Source of the DNA: an uncultured Bacteroidota bacterium
Lineage (GTDB): Bacteria; Bacteroidota; Bacteroidia; Flavobacteriales; Flavobacteriaceae
NCBI GenBank assembly: GCA_902587325.1
Contig: CACIKV010000005.1
Location: forward strand, 1 to 64,000
DNA: 64,000 nt
Direction of reading: 5' to 3'
Made by a program: the position numbers and the translations under genes. The notes under the pieces were generated by a model that was not told the DNA's origin, did not search any database, and worked only from the letters and a program-made list of their open reading frames with translations. Shown here piece by piece: positions 17,951 to 27,521 of this stretch. Position 1 is the stretch's first letter. Each line of letters begins with the position of its first letter.

Positions 17951-19330
17951 ATGAGAGAGTACAACAGGAGAAAATTTATTCAAACTTCCACTCTTGGTGT
18001 AATTGCAACATCATCTTTAAGTTTAAATTGTCAAAGAAATTTAAGTTCTGAAAGAAAAGGCTCATACATGGGTGACTTTAAAGACAAACCTTTAGAAAAT
18101 ATTCGAGCAGCGTTTATAGGTATAAACAGAGGTAGTACACACTTAAAAAACTTTGCAAATTTACCTGGAACTGAGATTGTAGCTTTATGCGATTTATATG
18201 AAGATATTGTAGTCAGGGAATTAAAAAAACTTGAATCATACAGGGCTAATTTTTCAAATGTCAAAACATATTGGGGAGATAAAAACCAATGGAAAGTAAT
18301 GTTAAAAGAAGTTAGACCCGATGTAGTATTTATAAGTACAAATTGGAGAAATCATGCTCCAATGGCAGTTCAATGTATGAAAGACGGAGCACATGCTTTT
18401 TCTGAGGTTCCGCTGGGTGTAAACCTTGAAGAGCTATGGGATATTGTGAATACATCTGAAAAAACAAAAAAACATTGTATGATGATGGAAAATGTGAATT
18501 ATGGAAGAGATGAATTGATGTTTTTAAATATTTGTAGAAAAGGTTTGATTGGTGAACTACTACATGCGGAAGCTGCATACATTCATGAGCTCAGATGGCA
18601 AATGTTTAATGCGGATAGAGGAACTGGAAATTGGAGAACTTTGCATTATTCTGAAAGTAAAGGTAATTTATATCCAACTCACGGTTTAGGTCCAGTTGCA
18701 CAATACATGAATTTAGCAAGGCACGATGATAATTTTAAACATATAATATCGTTATCATCCCCTGCAATTGGAAGAAATAATTTTGCAAATGAAAATTTTG
18801 ACAGCAATCATAAATGGAATAAAATGGATTTTTCCAATGGTGATATAAATTCATCTATAATAAAAACTAATTTAGGAAGAACAGTTTTAGTTCAATGGGA
18901 TGAAACAAGCCCCAGACCGTATACTAGATTAAATTTAATTCAAGGAACAAAAGGAACTCTAGCGGGTTTTCCAACTAGGGTTGCATTTGAGAATGGATTT
19001 GAGGGATTAACAAAGGACCATCTTTCTTGGGTTGAAGGTGATGAATTAAAAAGAGTCTATGAAAAATATGACCATCCTTTGTATAAAAGATTAAATAAAA
19101 AGACAATATCATCTGGTCATGGCGGAATGGATGGAATTATGATGTACAGAATTGTTGAGTGTTTAAAAAATGGCTTAGCACTAGATCAAAATGTTTATGA
19201 AGGGTGTTTTTGGAGTGCTATTACTCCACTTAGCGCACGCTCAATTGAAAGAGATGGTGCCCCACAGTCTTTTCCCGACTTTACAAGAGGCGATTGGAAA
19301 AAAACAAAAACATTAAAAATAGTTTTATAG
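17951..19330 (+). CDS. GH109-like Gfo/Idh/MocA protein (possible alpha-N-acetylgalactosaminidase)
   Basis: This 459-residue protein has a Tat-like start (N-R-R-K-F-I-Q) and could also be read as ending its signal at L-S-L-N-C (Cys27). The body resembles the NAD-dependent glycosidase family GH109 rather than ordinary dehydrogenases: M-M-E-N-V-N-Y-G-R-D, then Y-I-H-E-L-R (Tyr210, His212), L-Y-P-T-H-G-L-G-P, Y-D-H-P-L-Y, G-H-G-G-M-D and W-S-A-I-T-P-L-S. The canonical E-K-P is changed to E-V-P at 152-154. GH109 enzymes use a redox-elimination mechanism with NAD to cleave alpha-GalNAc, but the family also holds untested members, so the substrate is tentative. It ends the ten-gene operon. Confidence 0.83.
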   Translation: MREYNRRKFIQTSTLGVIATSSLSLNCQRNLSSERKGSYMGDFKDKPLENIRAAFIGINRGSTHLKNFANLPGTEIVALCDLYEDIVVRELKKLESYRANFSNVKTYWGDKNQWKVMLKEVRPDVVFISTNWRNHAPMAVQCMKDGAHAFSEVPLGVNLEELWDIVNTSEKTKKHCMMMENVNYGRDELMFLNICRKGLIGELLHAEAAYIHELRWQMFNADRGTGNWRTLHYSESKGNLYPTHGLGPVAQYMNLARHDDNFKHIISLSSPAIGRNNFANENFDSNHKWNKMDFSNGDINSSIIKTNLGRTVLVQWDETSPRPYTRLNLIQGTKGTLAGFPTRVAFENGFEGLTKDHLSWVEGDELKRVYEKYDHPLYKRLNKKTISSGHGGMDGIMMYRIVECLKNGLALDQNVYEGCFWSAITPLSARSIERDGAPQSFPDFTRGDWKKTKTLKIVL

Positions 19331-19331
19331 T

Positions 19332-19363
19332 AAAATAAAAAAAGCTCTCCTATTGGAAAGCTT
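19332..19363 (-). terminator. Rho-independent terminator for the second sulfatase transcript
   Basis: A nine-pair stem with one mismatch (19342-19350 with 19355-19363) and a four-base loop is followed, on the minus strand, by a long T-rich tract (complement of 19332-19341). It lies 115 bases downstream of the sulfatase stop and just past the converging GH109-like gene. Confidence 0.72.
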
Positions 19364-19382
19364 CTCATTGGTTTCTACAAAC

Positions 19383-19403
19383 CTCTTGGTAAATAACCAA
19401 GAG
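19383..19403. other. Perfect 8-base-pair inverted repeat in the convergent gap
   Basis: Bases 19383-19390 pair perfectly with 19396-19403 around a five-base A-rich loop. There is no T tract on either side, so it is not a classic terminator. It may stabilise the 3' ends of the converging transcripts, or be chance. Confidence 0.5.
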
Positions 19404-19477
19404 TACACAACATTACAAATATAATATTATTTAACAAACAGAATAAATTTATTCCTGAACAATTAATTTTCAAAATA

Positions 19478-20896
19478 TTAATTATTAGAAAATAACAGTG
19501 AATAAGGTTCTCTTTTAATATATCTAGAATATTCTTTTCTATTGATCCATTTCTTGAAAAAAGGAAAGTATTTATCAGAATCACGCCACTGGACAGCATC
19601 AACTATTTTCTTTTTTTTAATATCTGAATCAACAGTTTTATTCCAAAAAATATATTCATCCTTCATTTTTTTGAATAAATCTTTTTCTATTAGTGAAATA
19701 TCATTTGATTCCGTAGGATCATTTGATAAATTATACAGCTCAAAATCTAAATTTCTAATATCGTGTACAATAAGTTTAATATTATTATCAATCAAAGCGC
19801 CTCTGTTATCAAAGCGAAAAGGAATTTTGGTCGATCTTTTTTCTTTTCCAGAATTAAATAAGTCAACAATACTCTCCCCATCAAAATAATTTAATTTTTT
19901 ATAATTCTTTAATCTAATAATTTCTAAAATTGTAGGAAATATATCCATAGTAGATGCAGGATATTTAGTAACTCCAGGTTTAATCATTTCAGGCCACTCA
20001 ATAATTGCAGGAACTCTTAAACCACCCTCCCACATAGTATTTTTACCTCCTTTTAATCCACCAACAGTTGATGGTTTTATGTTTTTTAAACCACCATTAT
20101 CACTACAATACCATAGAATTGTATTTTCAAAAATCCCCATTTCAAGTAGAGAATTTCTTAAAACTCCCAAGCTTCTGTCAAATGCAACGATCTCACCATA
20201 ATGTTCTCTACTCTCTTTATTTAAATTTTCAAAACCTTTTTTATCATTTTCATCTGATTCAAAAGGATCATGGGGAGATCCGTCCCATATCACAGTAAAA
20301 AAAGGTTTCCCTTCTTTAACATTTTTTTCTATAAATTTTAAAGCTTCATTCACAATAACTTCAGAAGAACTTCCAAAAAAATCCATGAAAGTTCCATTAT
20401 GACTTAATACTGGATTTACGTCAAAAAAATTCGAAGTGCTTATCCACTCGTCAAATCCAAAATTACTTGGACTGTATTCATCATCTTTGAAAATTGGTAC
20501 ACCTGGTCCTCTGAATCCATTTAAATGCCACTTTCCAAAATGGCCAGTTGAATAACCAATTTTTTTTAATTCTTGAGCAATAGTTATCTCATTCTTATTA
20601 AGAGGATAACCGTGATAAAAAACACCTGTTCTATCATTATTTCTTCCTGTTAAAACACTTGCTCTTGTAGGAGAACATTGAGGAGCACCAGCATAAAATC
20701 TGTCAAAACGTAATCCATTTGCTGCCATTAGATCTAGATTAGGTGTTTTTAAAACAGGATGATTATAATAGCTAGTCTGTCCCCAACCCTGATCGTCGGT
20801 CATAACTAAAATGATATTAGGGAATTCAATTTTATTATTTTTTTTACAAGAAAAAAAAATAAGAAACAATATGATGAAAGCTAATTTTTTTATGAT
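19478..20896 (-). CDS. Secreted sulfatase, lipoprotein; non-ATG start
   Basis: Type I sulfatase of about 470 residues. From the TTG at 20869, C-S-P-T-R falls at residues 65-69 (formylglycine site Cys65), with M-T-D-D-Q-G-W-G metal-ligand region early and S-D-N-G-G later. That TTG start leaves only seven residues before the lipobox S-C. Upstream in frame, codons read I-I-K-K-L-A-F-I-I-L-F-L-I-F-F-S-C, a perfect lipoprotein signal, but beginning with ATC/ATA at 20896-20891 rather than ATG, so an unusual start codon is likely; the start given is the ATC. It is the second gene of a unit with the SMP-30 gene, whose stop (20899) lies two bases upstream of this start. The substrate is unknown. Confidence 0.88.
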   Translation of the reverse strand: MIKKLAFIILFLIFFSCKKNNKIEFPNIILVMTDDQGWGQTSYYNHPVLKTPNLDLMAANGLRFDRFYAGAPQCSPTRASVLTGRNNDRTGVFYHGYPLNKNEITIAQELKKIGYSTGHFGKWHLNGFRGPGVPIFKDDEYSPSNFGFDEWISTSNFFDVNPVLSHNGTFMDFFGSSSEVIVNEALKFIEKNVKEGKPFFTVIWDGSPHDPFESDENDKKGFENLNKESREHYGEIVAFDRSLGVLRNSLLEMGIFENTILWYCSDNGGLKNIKPSTVGGLKGGKNTMWEGGLRVPAIIEWPEMIKPGVTKYPASTMDIFPTILEIIRLKNYKKLNYFDGESIVDLFNSGKEKRSTKIPFRFDNRGALIDNNIKLIVHDIRNLDFELYNLSNDPTESNDISLIEKDLFKKMKDEYIFWNKTVDSDIKKKKIVDAVQWRDSDKYFPFFKKWINRKEYSRYIKREPYSLLFSNN

Positions 20897-20898
20897 AT

Positions 20899-21906
20899 TT
20901 AATTTTTAACTTTCATTCTAAATACTTTAGGATTATCTACAAATCCAGTTGCATAAACATATCCTTCATCATCATCAAATGTCACATTAGTTAAATGTCC
21001 TAAATCAATTTTGGCCATTAATTTACCTTCATTAGACACAACCAATAATCCACCTGGACCAGATGTAAAAATATTTCCAGAAGAATGTACTGTCATACCA
21101 TCAAAATAACCTTTATACATTTCCATTAATTCTTTACCATCAAATAATTCGGTTTGATTATAATTATCAATATCTATCTTTATAATTTTAGGGTTGCCGT
21201 CTAAAACACTCATCTTGTTTACATATAAAAATTTATTATCTGGAGAAATCCCAATTCCATTAGGTAGATCAATTTTATCAGTAATCAAAGATAGATCATT
21301 ATTTTCTGGATTATATCTATACACTCCATTAAAATTCAACTTTTTTATATCATCCTCAACAAATTCAAAAGTTTCAAGGTTAAAAAATCCAAATGCAGGA
21401 TCAGTAAAATATATTGAACCATCATTACCAAATACTAAGTCATTAGGACTATTAAATTTTTTACCCTCAAAGTTATCAATAACTGTTAAAAATTCAGGTT
21501 TGGTTGACGGATTAATACTAGTTTTAGCTATTCTTCTATCTCCGTGTTGACACAAAAATAATTTACCATTACTATCAATAGCCAAACCATTAGCCCCTAA
21601 CATACCAAAATCCAAATTAGGAGCATATCCGGTATTTCCACTAGGAGAAATAAAATCAGAAACTCCATCAGCACTATTCCATTTATGGACTTTGTTATTC
21701 ATAATATCAACGAAAAGTAAAGAATTTGAATTTGAGTCCCACACAGGCCCTTCAGGTAGAGCTATTGAATCGGCAATAATTTCAATTTGAGAATAAATAT
21801 CTATTATTGATTCAATAGAACTATCATATATTTCAATTTTTGAATTTGGTATTGGATCTGAGCAACTAATTAAAGTTATCAAAATAAGCAAAAGAGTCTT
21901 TTTCAT
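20899..21906 (-). CDS. SMP-30/gluconolactonase-family lipoprotein
   Basis: This 335-residue protein has a lipoprotein signal ending L-I-S-C (Cys15). The beta-propeller landmarks of the SMP-30/Gluconolaconase/LRE family are present: L-P-E-G-P-V-W with the metal-binding Glu, F-N-S-P-N-D-L, T-D-P-A-F-G and L-P-N-G-I-G-I-S-P-D. Members hydrolyse sugar lactones. It would act outside the cytoplasm on a lactone formed by a sugar oxidation, which fits the neighbouring oxidoreductases. It lies just upstream of the sulfatase on the same strand and probably in one transcript. Confidence 0.88.
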   Translation of the reverse strand: MKKTLLLILITLISCSDPIPNSKIEIYDSSIESIIDIYSQIEIIADSIALPEGPVWDSNSNSLLFVDIMNNKVHKWNSADGVSDFISPSGNTGYAPNLDFGMLGANGLAIDSNGKLFLCQHGDRRIAKTSINPSTKPEFLTVIDNFEGKKFNSPNDLVFGNDGSIYFTDPAFGFFNLETFEFVEDDIKKLNFNGVYRYNPENNDLSLITDKIDLPNGIGISPDNKFLYVNKMSVLDGNPKIIKIDIDNYNQTELFDGKELMEMYKGYFDGMTVHSSGNIFTSGPGGLLVVSNEGKLMAKIDLGHLTNVTFDDDEGYVYATGFVDNPKVFRMKVKN

Positions 21907-21941
21907 TATTATAATTTTAGAATGTTAATATAAAATTTTTT

Positions 21942-21968
21942 AAATAAAAACCCTCCATTGGGAGGGTT
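21942..21968 (-). terminator. Rho-independent terminator after tRNA-Asp
   Basis: On the minus strand an 8-base-pair GC-rich stem (21961-21968 with 21949-21956) and a four-base loop are followed by a T-rich tract (complement of about 21942-21950). It lies nine bases past the tRNA-Asp gene and probably ends the trxA/tRNA transcript. Confidence 0.87.
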
Positions 21969-21976
21969 GTAGTAAG

Positions 21977-22050
21977 CGGTCTGGACGGGACTCGAACCCG
22001 CGACCCCCTGCGTGACAGGCAGGTATTCTAACCAGCTGAACTACCAGACC
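21977..22050 (-). tRNA. tRNA-Asp (GTC)
   Basis: The minus strand folds as a complete cloverleaf. The acceptor stem G-G-T-C-T-G-G pairs with C-C-A-G-A-C-C, the discriminator base is G, and the anticodon stem C-C-T-G-C/G-C-A-G-G frames loop C-T-G-T-C-A-C with anticodon GTC. The T arm with G-G-T-T-C-G-A-G-T-C-C is intact. The 3' CCA is not encoded. It lies 35 bases downstream of trxA on the same strand. Confidence 0.96.
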
Positions 22051-22085
22051 AGAATTATAAGTGTAAAAATACACTACTAATTTTA

Positions 22086-22403
22086 TTATAAGAGAGCATC
22101 AATATAATCCGAATAAACACTTTTTTGAGAAACACCTACTTGTCGGTTCACTAGCTCACCATTTTTAAAAATTAGAACAGTTGGGATATTTCTAACTCCA
22201 AACTGAGCTGCAAATTGTTGATTACTATCTACGTCAACTTTTCCAATAACTGCTTTTCCATCATAATCTGAGCTTAGCTCCTCAATAATTGGACCTAACA
22301 TCCTGCAAGGGCCACACCATTCAGCCCAAAAATCTACTAAAACAGGTTGAGAGGATTTTAAAACAAGCTCTTCAAAATTTGCATCTGTAATTTCTAATGC
22401 CAT
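22086..22403 (-). CDS. trxA: Thioredoxin
   Basis: This 105-residue protein is a full-length thioredoxin with the redox motif W-C-G-P-C at residues 29-33 (Cys30, Cys33) and the cis-proline region R-N-I-P-T. It reduces protein disulfides in the cytoplasm with electrons from thioredoxin reductase. It starts 35 bases after the dnaE stop and has its own exact -7 box at 22417-22424. The tRNA-Asp gene lies downstream. Confidence 0.96.
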   Translation of the reverse strand: MALEITDANFEELVLKSSQPVLVDFWAEWCGPCRMLGPIIEELSSDYDGKAVIGKVDVDSNQQFAAQFGVRNIPTVLIFKNGELVNRQVGVSQKSVYSDYIDALL

Positions 22404-22416
22404 AATTAATTTTTGC

Positions 22417-22424
22417 CAAAAATA
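22417..22424 (-). promoter_or_regulatory. Candidate -7 promoter box for trxA
   Basis: The minus strand reads T-A-T-T-T-T-T-G, an exact match to the Bacteroidota -7 consensus TAnnTTTG, 13 bases upstream of the trxA ATG. No convincing TTG was found about 19 bases further upstream. Confidence 0.5.
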
Positions 22425-22438
22425 TGAATAATAATAAA

Positions 22439-25400
22439 CTAATTTAATCTAAAGTCTAATTTTTTTTCCTTCAAACTTTTTAATAACTCTTCATTTATTT
22501 TTACCTTATATTTAGTCGAGTTTAAATTAACTTTAAGTCCATCATCATTTCCAAAAACATTAAAAACTAACTCTTGATCGCCTTTATTTTTTTTTAGTAA
22601 ATCTTTAAAAAATTTAACATGTTCATCTTCAATGAGATCAATTTCAAGCTTAACTGATAATCGTTTAGCATTGCTAGACAAACTGTCCTGTAGTTGTTGA
22701 AAATTTAAAAATTGAATTCTTGGATCTCCAACTCTTCCTGAATCAGCATCTTTCCAACCTTCTTTTATAAACAACTTGATAAATACAAAGTTATTTTCAT
22801 AGAGAAAATGTTTAAATCTTAAATATTCTTCACCAAATATTCTAAGTTCCTGAGATTCATAATAATCTTCTACTATAAATGTTGCCCAACCTTTTCCATT
22901 TTTAGAAACCCTGTGTTGAACTTCACCGATTATTCCTCCAAACCTAATTTCTCTATCAACTAAAGGCCTTAAATCTCGTAGACTAGACAATTGAATATTA
23001 GATAAGAATTTAATTGTATCTGTGTAATCATCTAATGGATGACCAGAAATATAAATTCCAACAACATCTTTTTCCTTCTTTAATTGTTCGAGTTTAGTCC
23101 ATTTATCACAACTTGGAAATTCTGGTTCAACAATTTGAACTTCCTCCGATTCAGCAAATAGACTAACTTGTGAAGAGTTTTGTTTTTCTTGAAATTTTGA
23201 GCCAAATCTTATGGCTTTCTCAATAAAAGTTTGTCCATCCATATTTTCAAAAAAGTATTGAGCTCTGTGCGAAGATGAATCAACCGAGTCAAAAGCACCG
23301 GCTAGAACCAAACTATCAAATGCTTTTTTATTAGCTGATCTTAAATCAACTCTTTTAGAAAAGTCAAATATTGAATTATATTTACCTTGTTCTCTAGATT
23401 CAATGATTGCAGAAACAGCACTTCTTCCAACTCCTTTAACAGCTCCCATACCAAACCTAATTGCATTATTTTCATTTACTGTAAACTTATAGAATGATTC
23501 ATTTACATCAGGCCCCAAAACATTAATTGACATATGCTTGCACTCTTCCATGAAAAAACTAATCTGCTTAATATCATTCATGTTGTTAGATAGAACAGCA
23601 GCCATATATTCTGCAGGATAATGAGATTTTAAATATGCTGTTTGATATGCAATTAAAGCATAACATGTTGAATGAGATTTATTAAAAGCATATGATGCAA
23701 AAGCTTCCCAATCCTTCCATATTTTTTCTAAAACATCTTCTTTATAACCATTTTTAACACCACCTTCAATAAATTTGGGTTTTAATTTTTGCAGTAAAGA
23801 AAATATTTTTTTGCCCATAGCTTTTCTTAACAAATCTGCATCACCTTTGGAAAAATCTGCTAATTTTTGAGATAGTTGCATGACTTGCTCTTGATAAACA
23901 GTAATCCCATAAGTTTCTTTTAAATTTTCTTCCATCTGAGGAATATCATAAGTGATTTTTTCGAGACCATTCTTTCTTCTAACAAATGATGGAATATATT
24001 CAAGAGGGCCTGGCCTATACAAAGCATTCATTGCAATTAGATCCTCAAATACAGTTGGCTTTAAATCTCTTAAATATTTTTGCATTCCAGAACTTTCGTA
24101 CTGAAAAATACCAACAGTATCTCCTCTTTGAAATAATTCATATGTTTTCTTATCATCTAGTGGGATCGATTCAATATCAATATCTTTATTGTGAATGTAT
24201 TTAACTAATTTGATCGTATCCTTAATTAAGGACAATGTTTTCAATCCTAGGAAATCCATTTTTAAAAGCCCAGCACTTTCAACGACTGAATTATCATATT
24301 GTGTTACAAATAATTGAGAATCTTTAGCCGTAGCAATTGGAACAAAATTCGTTATATCATCAGGTGTAATGATAACTCCACACGCATGTACTCCAATATT
24401 TCTTAAACTACCTTCAATGACTCTGGCCTGGTTAATAGTTTCTGCTTGTAAATCATCTCCATCTGAAAGCTTCTTTAGCTCCATAGCATTAGAATAATCA
24501 TCCGATCTTAATTCAGAATTTAATTTTTTATCATCCTTAGTAAATATATCAGAAAGCTTAACTGTATTAGGTACTAATTTTGCCAAAAAATCAGCATCTG
24601 ACAGAGACAAGTCCAAAACTCTAGCAGTATCTCTCAACGAAGATTTTGCGGCCATTTTCCCATAAGTGATTATTTGAGCAACTTGTTTTGAGCCATATTT
24701 ATCAATAACATAATCAATGACTTTTGATCTTCCCTCATCATCAAAATCAATATCAATATCAGGCATACTAACCCTGTCAGGATTTAAAAATCTCTCAAAA
24801 AGCAAGTCGTACTTTATTGGATCAATCTTTGTAATTTCTAAACAATAAGCAACAACAGAGCCTGCAACAGATCCTCTACCAGGCCCAACAGAAACATTCA
24901 TTTTCCTGGCAGCATTTATCAAATCTTGTACGATTAAAAAATATCCAGGATAACCTGAATTTCTTATGACTTCTAATTCAAAATTAATTCTTTCAGCCAA
25001 ATCTTGATTGATTTCTTTATATATACTATTAGCTCCTTGAATAGTTAAATGTCTTAAATATTCATTTTCTACATCATCATTAGTAGATTTAAAATCTTTT
25101 GGGATTTCAAATTTTGGTAATAAAACTTCTCTATGTAAATCAAAGATTTCAATCTTTTCAACTAATTGCGATATATTAGAGATTGATTCTGGAATATCCC
25201 GAAAAAGATTAATCATATCTTTGGGAGATTTGAAATAATATTCTTGATTTTTTAAACCATATCTAAAATTTCTTCCCTTTCCTATAGGCGTTGATTGTTT
25301 TTCACCGTCCTTAACACATAATAGAATATCATGAGCATTTGCATCTTCTTTATTTATATAATGTGTGTTATTAGTAGCAATTAATTTAATATCAAAAGTT

Positions 25401-26755
25401 TTACTAAATTTTAAAAGTTGGTTATTTAGCACTTCATCTTCTTCTTCACCGTGTCTAATTAACTCTAGATAAAAATCATCATTGAATTTACTCTTCCACC
25501 ACTCAAGCGCTTCAATAGCTTGATTCTCACCAACGTTTAATATTTTATTAGAAATCTCTCCATATTTATTTCCCGAAAGAACAATTAAACCTTCTGTGTA
25601 TTTTAAAACTATTTCTCTGTCAACTCTTGGCACATAATAAAATCCTTCAGTATAACCAATTGAGCACATTTTGATAAGGTTTTGATAACCAATTTTATTT
25701 TTAGCTAAAAACACTATTTGATATCCATCATCTCTACTGCTCTTATCAATATGATTTTCACACACATTTAACTCACATCCAATAATTGGTTTAATTTTCT
25801 TTCCTTCTTCATTATTTTCATTAAAATTTTTAATTGCACGATAAAAATGAAAACAGCCCATCATGTTTGCTTTATCAGTTAAAGCAACTGCACTCATTCC
25901 CATTTCGGATGTTTTTTTAACTAGGTCAGCAATTTTTGAAGTAGATTGAAGAACTGAAAATTGAGAATTATTATGAAGATGAACAAAATGGTTTTCTAAA
26001 CCTGCGGTTTTATCAGACTTGTTTATTATTTCTGCAACAACTTCCTCTTTAGTTTCATTCTTAATTTTATCAGATTCTTCCTTTAAATTAAGATGTTTTA
26101 TTCCAAAAAGTCCAACCTTATCTTTTGTGTCTGAATTTAATTTATTTAAAATCTCATTAAAATCCTCAAAATCATTAACATTAAAATTATTTATTCTAAT
26201 TAATTCAAAAAAAGCTCTTGAAGTTGCTTCAACATCAGCGGATGCATTGTGAGCCTGTTGAAAATCATCGTTAAATAAATACTTATATAGTTCAATAAGA
26301 GTTGGAAATTTGAATTTACCTCTACCACCTTGTATTTGACATAGATTTGCAGTTTTTTCAGTACATGTGTCTAAAATGTTTTTTTCATTTAAAGAATTGT
26401 CCATTTTCAAGCGAAAAAACTCTGCCCCGACTATATTAATATCAAATTTTAAATTATGACCTACAATATATTTTGCTTTAGATAAGTCAGAATTAAATTT
26501 TTCAAGAACGTGGTTTAAATTTTCACCTATTTTATTCGCTAAAACTGTTGATATTCCATGTACTTTTTCAGATTCGAAAGGAATGTCAAATCCATCAGGT
26601 TTAATGATCGAACTTTGATTTGATATTAATTTTCCGTTATTATCATGTAATTGCCAAGCTAATTGAACACATCTCGGCCAGTTTTCAGAATCAGAGATTG
26701 GAGCATTCCATTTTTTTGGTAAACCAGTTGTTTCAGTATCAAAAATTAAATACAT
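22439..26755 (-). CDS. dnaE: DNA polymerase III alpha subunit with fused N-terminal 3'-5' exonuclease
   Basis: This 1438-residue protein carries two activities. Residues 1 to about 195 form a DEDDh exonuclease (F-D-T-E-T-T-G with Asp6/Glu8, and [10 protein letters not shown]). A PHP domain begins near residue 258 (H-L-H-N-N-S), and the polymerase active site is [10 protein letters not shown] at about 664-673. An OB-fold region lies towards the C terminus. Ordinary DnaE is about 1160 residues; the extra length is the proofreading domain, as known in Bacteroidota. It is the replicative polymerase. It has its own promoter (26766-26795) with a very short leader, and trxA follows. Confidence 0.95.
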   Translation of the reverse strand: MYLIFDTETTGLPKKWNAPISDSENWPRCVQLAWQLHDNNGKLISNQSSIIKPDGFDIPFESEKVHGISTVLANKIGENLNHVLEKFNSDLSKAKYIVGHNLKFDINIVGAEFFRLKMDNSLNEKNILDTCTEKTANLCQIQGGRGKFKFPTLIELYKYLFNDDFQQAHNASADVEATSRAFFELIRINNFNVNDFEDFNEILNKLNSDTKDKVGLFGIKHLNLKEESDKIKNETKEEVVAEIINKSDKTAGLENHFVHLHNNSQFSVLQSTSKIADLVKKTSEMGMSAVALTDKANMMGCFHFYRAIKNFNENNEEGKKIKPIIGCELNVCENHIDKSSRDDGYQIVFLAKNKIGYQNLIKMCSIGYTEGFYYVPRVDREIVLKYTEGLIVLSGNKYGEISNKILNVGENQAIEALEWWKSKFNDDFYLELIRHGEEEDEVLNNQLLKFSKTFDIKLIATNNTHYINKEDANAHDILLCVKDGEKQSTPIGKGRNFRYGLKNQEYYFKSPKDMINLFRDIPESISNISQLVEKIEIFDLHREVLLPKFEIPKDFKSTNDDVENEYLRHLTIQGANSIYKEINQDLAERINFELEVIRNSGYPGYFLIVQDLINAARKMNVSVGPGRGSVAGSVVAYCLEITKIDPIKYDLLFERFLNPDRVSMPDIDIDFDDEGRSKVIDYVIDKYGSKQVAQIITYGKMAAKSSLRDTARVLDLSLSDADFLAKLVPNTVKLSDIFTKDDKKLNSELRSDDYSNAMELKKLSDGDDLQAETINQARVIEGSLRNIGVHACGVIITPDDITNFVPIATAKDSQLFVTQYDNSVVESAGLLKMDFLGLKTLSLIKDTIKLVKYIHNKDIDIESIPLDDKKTYELFQRGDTVGIFQYESSGMQKYLRDLKPTVFEDLIAMNALYRPGPLEYIPSFVRRKNGLEKITYDIPQMEENLKETYGITVYQEQVMQLSQKLADFSKGDADLLRKAMGKKIFSLLQKLKPKFIEGGVKNGYKEDVLEKIWKDWEAFASYAFNKSHSTCYALIAYQTAYLKSHYPAEYMAAVLSNNMNDIKQISFFMEECKHMSINVLGPDVNESFYKFTVNENNAIRFGMGAVKGVGRSAVSAIIESREQGKYNSIFDFSKRVDLRSANKKAFDSLVLAGAFDSVDSSSHRAQYFFENMDGQTFIEKAIRFGSKFQEKQNSSQVSLFAESEEVQIVEPEFPSCDKWTKLEQLKKEKDVVGIYISGHPLDDYTDTIKFLSNIQLSSLRDLRPLVDREIRFGGIIGEVQHRVSKNGKGWATFIVEDYYESQELRIFGEEYLRFKHFLYENNFVFIKLFIKEGWKDADSGRVGDPRIQFLNFQQLQDSLSSNAKRLSVKLEIDLIEDEHVKFFKDLLKKNKGDQELVFNVFGNDDGLKVNLNSTKYKVKINEELLKSLKEKKLDFRLN

Positions 26756-26765
26756 AAGTACCTTT

Positions 26766-26795
26766 TAAAATTACAGATCTTTTTTCTGAATTCAA
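26766..26795 (-). promoter_or_regulatory. Promoter of dnaE
   Basis: On the minus strand a TTG (26793-26795) is followed after exactly 19 bases by T-A-A-T-T-T-T-A (26766-26773), one base off the TAnnTTTG consensus. The box ends ten bases before the dnaE ATG, which implies a leader of only a few bases. Confidence 0.65.
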
Positions 26796-26819
26796 TGTCT
26801 AAAAAAAAAATAATTTTAC

Positions 26820-26849
26820 TTGGTTATTTAATAAATTCATTTATTTTTG
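26820..26849 (+). promoter_or_regulatory. Promoter of the rpsP operon
   Basis: TTG at 26820-26822 and T-A-T-T-T-T-T-G at 26842-26849 are separated by 19 bases, an exact fit to the Bacteroidota sigma-ABfr promoter. The ATG of rpsP is 44 bases downstream of the -7 box. The same 138-base gap also holds the divergent dnaE promoter. Confidence 0.8.
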
Positions 26850-26893
26850 CTGTCCATTAATAAAGGTGGTTTAGGACCTCAAAAATTAATAAT

Positions 26894-27496
26894 ATGGCAG
26901 TAAGAATAAGACTACAAAGACACGGCAAAAAAGGCAAACCATTCTACTGGATTGTTGCAGCCGATTCAAGATCAAAAAGAGATGGTAAATTCCTAGAAAA
27001 ACTAGGAATCTATAATCCAAACACAAACCCACCCTCAGTTACATTAGATGTTAATGCAACTGTTAGTTGGATTCAAAAGGGTGCTCAACCATCTGATACA
27101 GCTAGAAATATCATATCCAAAGAAGGTGCACTTTTAAAAAATCATTTATTAAATGGTGTGAAAAAAGGTGCATTAACTGAAGATGAAGCTGATAAAAAAT
27201 TTAATGATTGGATAAATGAAAGAGATAAAAATATCGAGAAGAAATTATCTGCACTAGAAAAAGAAGCTGCAGATAAAAGAAAAAAAGCTCTTGAACTTGA
27301 AAAAGAAGTTAGTGAAAAAAGAAAGTTAGCTGCTGAAGAAGCTGCTCTAGCTGCAGAAGAAGCACCTGCTGCTGAAGAAGCACCTGCTGCTGAAGAAGCA
27401 CCTGCTGCTGAAGAAGCACCTGCTGCTGAAGAAGCTCCTGCTGCTGAAGAAGCACCTGCTGCTGAAGAAGCATCTGCTGAAAAAGAGGAAAAGTAG
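26894..27496 (+). CDS. rpsP: 30S ribosomal protein S16 with a repetitive acidic C-terminal tail
   Basis: Residues 1 to about 80 are the conserved S16 core (M-A-V-R-I-R-L-Q-R-H-G, V-A-A-D-S-R-S-K-R-D-G, G-A-Q-P-S-D-T). The protein is 200 residues, more than twice the length of E. coli S16. The extension is a charged coiled-coil-like stretch followed by six A-P-A-A-E-E units. Long Ala/Glu tails on S16 are common in Flavobacteriia, but their role is not known to me. It leads the rpsP-rimM-rluF operon and has a strong promoter. Confidence 0.95.
   Translation: MAVRIRLQRHGKKGKPFYWIVAADSRSKRDGKFLEKLGIYNPNTNPPSVTLDVNATVSWIQKGAQPSDTARNIISKEGALLKNHLLNGVKKGALTEDEADKKFNDWINERDKNIEKKLSALEKEAADKRKKALELEKEVSEKRKLAAEEAALAAEEAPAAEEAPAAEEAPAAEEAPAAEEAPAAEEAPAAEEASAEKEEK
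27362..27469 (+). repeat. Six tandem 18-base repeats inside rpsP
   Basis: Six in-frame 18-base units, each encoding A-P-A-A-E-E, run without interruption. Five are identical (beginning gcacct) and the fifth differs by one base (gctcct at 27434). Because each unit is a multiple of three, copy-number changes would keep the frame. Confidence 0.95.
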
Positions 27497-27521
27497 TATT
27501 AATTAACTACCTTTAATTTTA

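Noticed and set aside
19542-19889. Open frame of 115 codons opposite the second sulfatase
   Set aside because: The sulfatase frame has a clear family match across this stretch; the antisense reading is low-complexity Ser/Phe.
21194-21550. Open frame of 118 codons opposite the SMP-30 gene
   Set aside because: It is antisense to a protein with clear beta-propeller motifs, and has no signal or domain of its own.
27362-27469. Regular 18-base units as a possible CRISPR array
   Set aside because: The units are contiguous without spacers, in frame, and encode the S16 tail.
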